This document shows, piece after piece, positions 61,578 to 64,000 of a DNA stretch of 64,000 bases (the first letter of the stretch is position 1; every line of letters starts with the position of its first letter). Location of the stretch: assembly GCA_036796255.1 (NCBI GenBank), contig DAIRDH010000001.1:1-64000 (forward strand). Reading direction: 5' to 3'. The position numbers were made by a program, and so were the translations under genes. The notes under the pieces were generated by a model. The model had not been told where the DNA came from, did no database searches, and saw nothing but the letters and a program-made list of their open reading frames with translations. The stretch comes from T3Sed10-241 sp036796255 (lineage in GTDB: Bacteria > Bacteroidota > Bacteroidia > Flavobacteriales_D > Cryomorphaceae).

Positions 61578-63665
61578 ATGGCAGCTATAGGAAAAATTCG
61601 TGAGCAATCTACGCTTCTTCTCATTGTAATAGGCGGGGCTATGGTGGCCTTCGTTTTTCTTGACTTCTTTACCGGGTCTGGATTTTCACAGCCCGACCGC
61701 TATGTAGGTGAGGTATTTGGTGAAGAAATTGATATGGTTGATTATGAGCGTAAAGTCGAAGCATACAAGCAGAGTATGGCCACAGTAGGCCAGCCCGTGA
61801 GTGGCCAGGCAGAACAGCAAATAAGGAACCAGGTGTGGAATGATATGATTCAGGCCAAGATCATGCACGCTGAAATGTCAAAACTGGGCATGCGCATAAG
61901 CCGTGATGAGTTTGACGACATCCGGTTTGGTGAAAATGTAAGGCCCGAACTTGCCGAAGGAGAAAACTTCCAGAATCCCGAGACTGGACAATTTGATCCC
62001 CAACTGGTTCAAAATTACTTCTCTTTTCTGCAGCAACAATATCCTGTATTTTATGAAAATCAGGTGACCCGTATCGTGAATGACCGCCTCTACGAGAAAT
62101 ATAACAACATGGTAAAGAAAGGTATTGCAGTCAATACCATCGATGCCAAAAATGAATATTACAAGCAAGAGCAAAAAGTAAGATTCAATTTCGTGTACCG
62201 CGATTTTACATCTATGGCTGATACCTTAATAGAGGTAAGCGAAAGCGATCTAAAGGCATACTATAACAAGAACAAGAATGACGAGCGTTTCAAGCGTGAA
62301 GCATCCGTAGATGTGAAGTACATCGTTTTTGACGTGCAGCCCACAGAAGATGACGAAGCTGAAATTCTCGAAGACCTCACTTCACTTGTGGAGGAGTTCA
62401 AGTCGGCCCGAAATGATTCAATTTTCGCACTAAAGTATGGCGATAGCCGCTCTGGAAGTGCTTTAAGACTGCAAACCCAGGATGATGATTCCCTGCAGTC
62501 TTTTGCCGAAACTGCGCAGATAGGTGATGTTGTGGGTCCATTTAAAAGGAATGGCCGCTACGTAATTGCCAAAGTTGTGAGTGAAGGTGATGAGGAGCAA
62601 GCAACTGCCCGCCACATCCTGTTGAGCAACCAATCAGGTGATGATATGGAGACTTTGCGCAGCCGCGCTGACAGTATCAAGAAGGTGATTGCCAGTAAAA
62701 ACAACTTTGAGGAAATGGTCAATCAGTTCAGCGACGATCCAGGCTCAAAAGCTACAGGTGGTGTATACGAGAATTTTAACCGCGAAACTATGGTGGCACC
62801 ATTTACTGAAGCTGCCTTTGACCGTCCGATTGGTTCAATGAATGTGGTTGACACTGACTATGGCGTGCATATTGTTGAGCCCATATCGCGCTCTAAGGTT
62901 CGTGTGGTAGACGTAATTGAAGTAGATGCGCGTATCCGACCTTCCAACCGCACCTTCAATGAAATTTATGATGAGGCCAATGAGTTTTCACTAAGCGCTT
63001 CTGATATAGGAGGTATGGAGAAGCTCGCCGCTGAGAGGGGGTTTGAAGTAAAGGAGTCAAATGATATCAAGCCACAAGCCACCAGCATCCCTGGCGTTGC
63101 GCGTTCGGTCGATGCAGTTCGCTGGGCACACAATACGCAAAAGACCAAGAAAGGGCAGGTAAGTGAGCCATTTGAATTCGACCAGAAAATTGTTGTAGTA
63201 GGTTTGGTAAACCGCCGCGACGAGGGTGTTGCAAGCTACGAAAATGTGAAGGAAGAAATCAAGCCTGAATTGATTAAGGAAAGAAAAGTAGCCCTGTTTA
63301 GTAAAGAAATGGAAGGCAAATCAATTGGTGACTTGACCAGTGAGTTTAACCTCACCTCGCGCCTTGCGGCAAATGTGTCAGAAAGCCGACCTACCCTTCC
63401 TGGAAGCGGTGCTGAGCCATATGTGGTGGGCTACGCGCTTACACTGGCTGAAGGTGCAGTGAGTCCACCTATCCAAGGAAACAAAGGTGTTTATGTAATT
63501 GAGGTTTTATCTAAAACTGCCGTAGAGCCTAGAACTGACTACATGGCTTACAAGGATGAGTTAGAGGAAACCAGAAAGAGCCAACTTTCAAGTTACAACA
63601 CAGGAGTATACAAAGCACTCAAAGAAGTGGCCAATGTACGTGATGAGCGCTCTAAGCTCTACTAG
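61578..63665 (+). CDS. PpiD-like membrane-anchored peptidyl-prolyl isomerase
   Basis: A 695-residue protein with one N-terminal membrane anchor (LLLIVIGGAMVAFVFLDFF, about residues 14-32), a SurA-like N-terminal helical domain (about 45-200) with NQVWNDMIQAKIM, then a parvulin-type isomerase domain (about 340-450) containing ATARHILL, FEEMVNQFSDDPGSKATGG and VVDTDYGVHIVEP; a second parvulin-like half follows. It likely folds outer-membrane proteins in the periplasm. It is the last gene of the run and is followed by a strong terminator. An imperfect promoter box (TATCTTCG) lies at 61548-61555. Confidence 0.92.
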   Translation: MAAIGKIREQSTLLLIVIGGAMVAFVFLDFFTGSGFSQPDRYVGEVFGEEIDMVDYERKVEAYKQSMATVGQPVSGQAEQQIRNQVWNDMIQAKIMHAEMSKLGMRISRDEFDDIRFGENVRPELAEGENFQNPETGQFDPQLVQNYFSFLQQQYPVFYENQVTRIVNDRLYEKYNNMVKKGIAVNTIDAKNEYYKQEQKVRFNFVYRDFTSMADTLIEVSESDLKAYYNKNKNDERFKREASVDVKYIVFDVQPTEDDEAEILEDLTSLVEEFKSARNDSIFALKYGDSRSGSALRLQTQDDDSLQSFAETAQIGDVVGPFKRNGRYVIAKVVSEGDEEQATARHILLSNQSGDDMETLRSRADSIKKVIASKNNFEEMVNQFSDDPGSKATGGVYENFNRETMVAPFTEAAFDRPIGSMNVVDTDYGVHIVEPISRSKVRVVDVIEVDARIRPSNRTFNEIYDEANEFSLSASDIGGMEKLAAERGFEVKESNDIKPQATSIPGVARSVDAVRWAHNTQKTKKGQVSEPFEFDQKIVVVGLVNRRDEGVASYENVKEEIKPELIKERKVALFSKEMEGKSIGDLTSEFNLTSRLAANVSESRPTLPGSGAEPYVVGYALTLAEGAVSPPIQGNKGVYVIEVLSKTAVEPRTDYMAYKDELEETRKSQLSSYNTGVYKALKEVANVRDERSKLY

Positions 63666-63687
63666 AAAGCCATGTTAAAATAACTTC

Positions 63688-63721
63688 AAAACGACCTCTG
63701 CAAGGATGGTCGTTTTTTTTT
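63688..63721 (+). terminator. strong Rho-independent terminator after the PpiD-like gene
   Basis: AAAACGACC (63688-63696) pairs with GGTCGTTTT (63708-63716), a 9-bp stem with an 11-base loop, and the T-run continues to 63721. Bases 63722-63881 show no further feature. Confidence 0.9.
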
Positions 63722-63881
63722 GCCCTGTGGTCACCGTTCATTGTCGATTATGGCATGCCCCAATATGTAACTTGACTTAAGACGATTGGATATAGCGCCG
63801 CGCTTTCCTGCCAATGAGGTGTCAAATAAGACCATGTTTCGACTTAAGCGCGGCCTCTCTTAGATTGCAAAGCGAAGACCT

Positions 63882-64000
63882 TTATCTCAATACTACCAAG
63901 CGTTCGGTATCGAGTTTAAGCATGATAAAAAGCAGCAGTGTGAAGCCCCAGAGCGACGACCCGCCATAGCTAAAGAAGGGGAGGGGTATGCCGATAACCG
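63882..64000 (-). CDS. rodA: RodA/FtsW-family (SEDS) protein, 3' end only
   Basis: The last 119 bases, read on the minus strand, encode 38 residues up to the TAA at 63882-63884: VIGIPLPFFSYGGSSLWGF, then TLLLFIMLKLDTERLVVLR. PFFSYGGSS is the conserved C-terminal motif of SEDS glycosyltransferases, which polymerise peptidoglycan glycan strands; the short tail after the last helix fits RodA better than FtsW, which usually has a longer cytoplasmic tail. The rest of the gene lies beyond the right edge. It converges with the PpiD-like gene. Confidence 0.85.
   Translation of the reverse strand, partial: VIGIPLPFFSYGGSSLWGFTLLLFIMLKLDTERLVVLR

Noticed and set aside
63722..63881. repeated GACTTAAG and GC-rich inverted bits near the right edge
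   Set aside because: The repeats are short and imperfect, with no hairpin plus T-tract or gene; likely chance.
1..64000. CRISPR arrays, insertion sequences, integrase or attachment sites, toxin-antitoxin pairs
   Set aside because: No regularly spaced repeats, transposase or integrase motifs or toxin-antitoxin-like gene pairs were seen anywhere in the window.

Overview
The window is an ordinary stretch of chromosome from a member of the Bacteroidota, probably a gliding or gliding-related relative of the Flavobacteriales. The evidence is: a full-length SprA, the giant outer-membrane translocon of the type IX secretion system (T9SS), in its usual ruvA-sprA-gcvH-vanZ-tonB order; four secreted proteins with type A or type B T9SS sorting domains; a methionine synthase split into two genes; S46 dipeptidyl-peptidase and Omp28 families typical of the phylum; and many copies of the Bacteroidota -7 promoter element TAnnTTTG a short way upstream of genes. 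A run of 100 N (52481-52580) shows that this is a scaffolded draft. I saw no insertion sequence, prophage, CRISPR array or rRNA. One tRNA gene (Phe, GAA) is present.

Layout. 0-10 kb: ruvB; a 66-residue conserved protein; two tandem outer-membrane barrel paralogues; a minus-strand envelope cluster (TlpA-like thioredoxin, DUF6029-type barrel, Omp28 lipoprotein) preceded by an Omp28 with a T9SS tail; a small T9SS cargo protein; a class III sirtuin. 10-20.4 kb: ruvA, sprA (2418 aa), gcvH, vanZ-like and two TonB-like genes, closed by a strong terminator. 20.4-23.7 kb: deoC with an aldehyde dehydrogenase and a truncated, catalytically dead aldehyde dehydrogenase. 23.8-30.1 kb: surface polysaccharide genes gmd, fcl, Wzi-like, WecA/TagO-like, Wzi-like. 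30.1-34.5 kb: cytochrome oxidase assembly and subunit operon (ctaB, two subunit III, subunit IV, SCO, DUF420, a small CxxC membrane protein). 34.6-38.3 kb: split metH. 38.5-43.3 kb: OmpA-family protein, TolC, RND/ABC-type adaptor, tsaB. 43.4-48.5 kb, minus strand: dipeptidase, LEA-like lipoprotein, YD-repeat protein, S46 dipeptidyl peptidase. 48.7-53.6 kb: two choice-of-anchor-L T9SS cargo proteins. 53.6-55.0 kb: histidine kinase with a small secreted protein. 55.0-63.7 kb: methyltransferase, tRNA-Phe, then coaX, outer-membrane protein, TPR protein, lptC, small membrane protein, CNNM/CorC protein, PpiD-like chaperone. The last 119 bases are the 3' end of a rodA/ftsW-family gene on the minus strand.

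How it fits together. Much of the window concerns the cell envelope: secretion (SprA and its cargo), energy transduction (TonB), capsule or O-antigen with GDP-fucose, LPS export (LptC), envelope folding (PpiD-like) and periplasmic thiol chemistry (TlpA, two Omp28, SCO, the CxxC protein). Nothing here is clearly a new defence or mobile system. The parts most worth a second look are the thiol-redox cluster around the DUF6029 barrel, the deoC operon with its ALDH pseudoenzyme, the small CxxC protein in the oxidase operon, the Wzi-WecA-Wzi arrangement, and the peptidase operon carrying YD-repeat and LEA proteins. Several starts were moved from the longest reading frame, on the basis of signal peptides and promoter boxes; reasons are given per gene.
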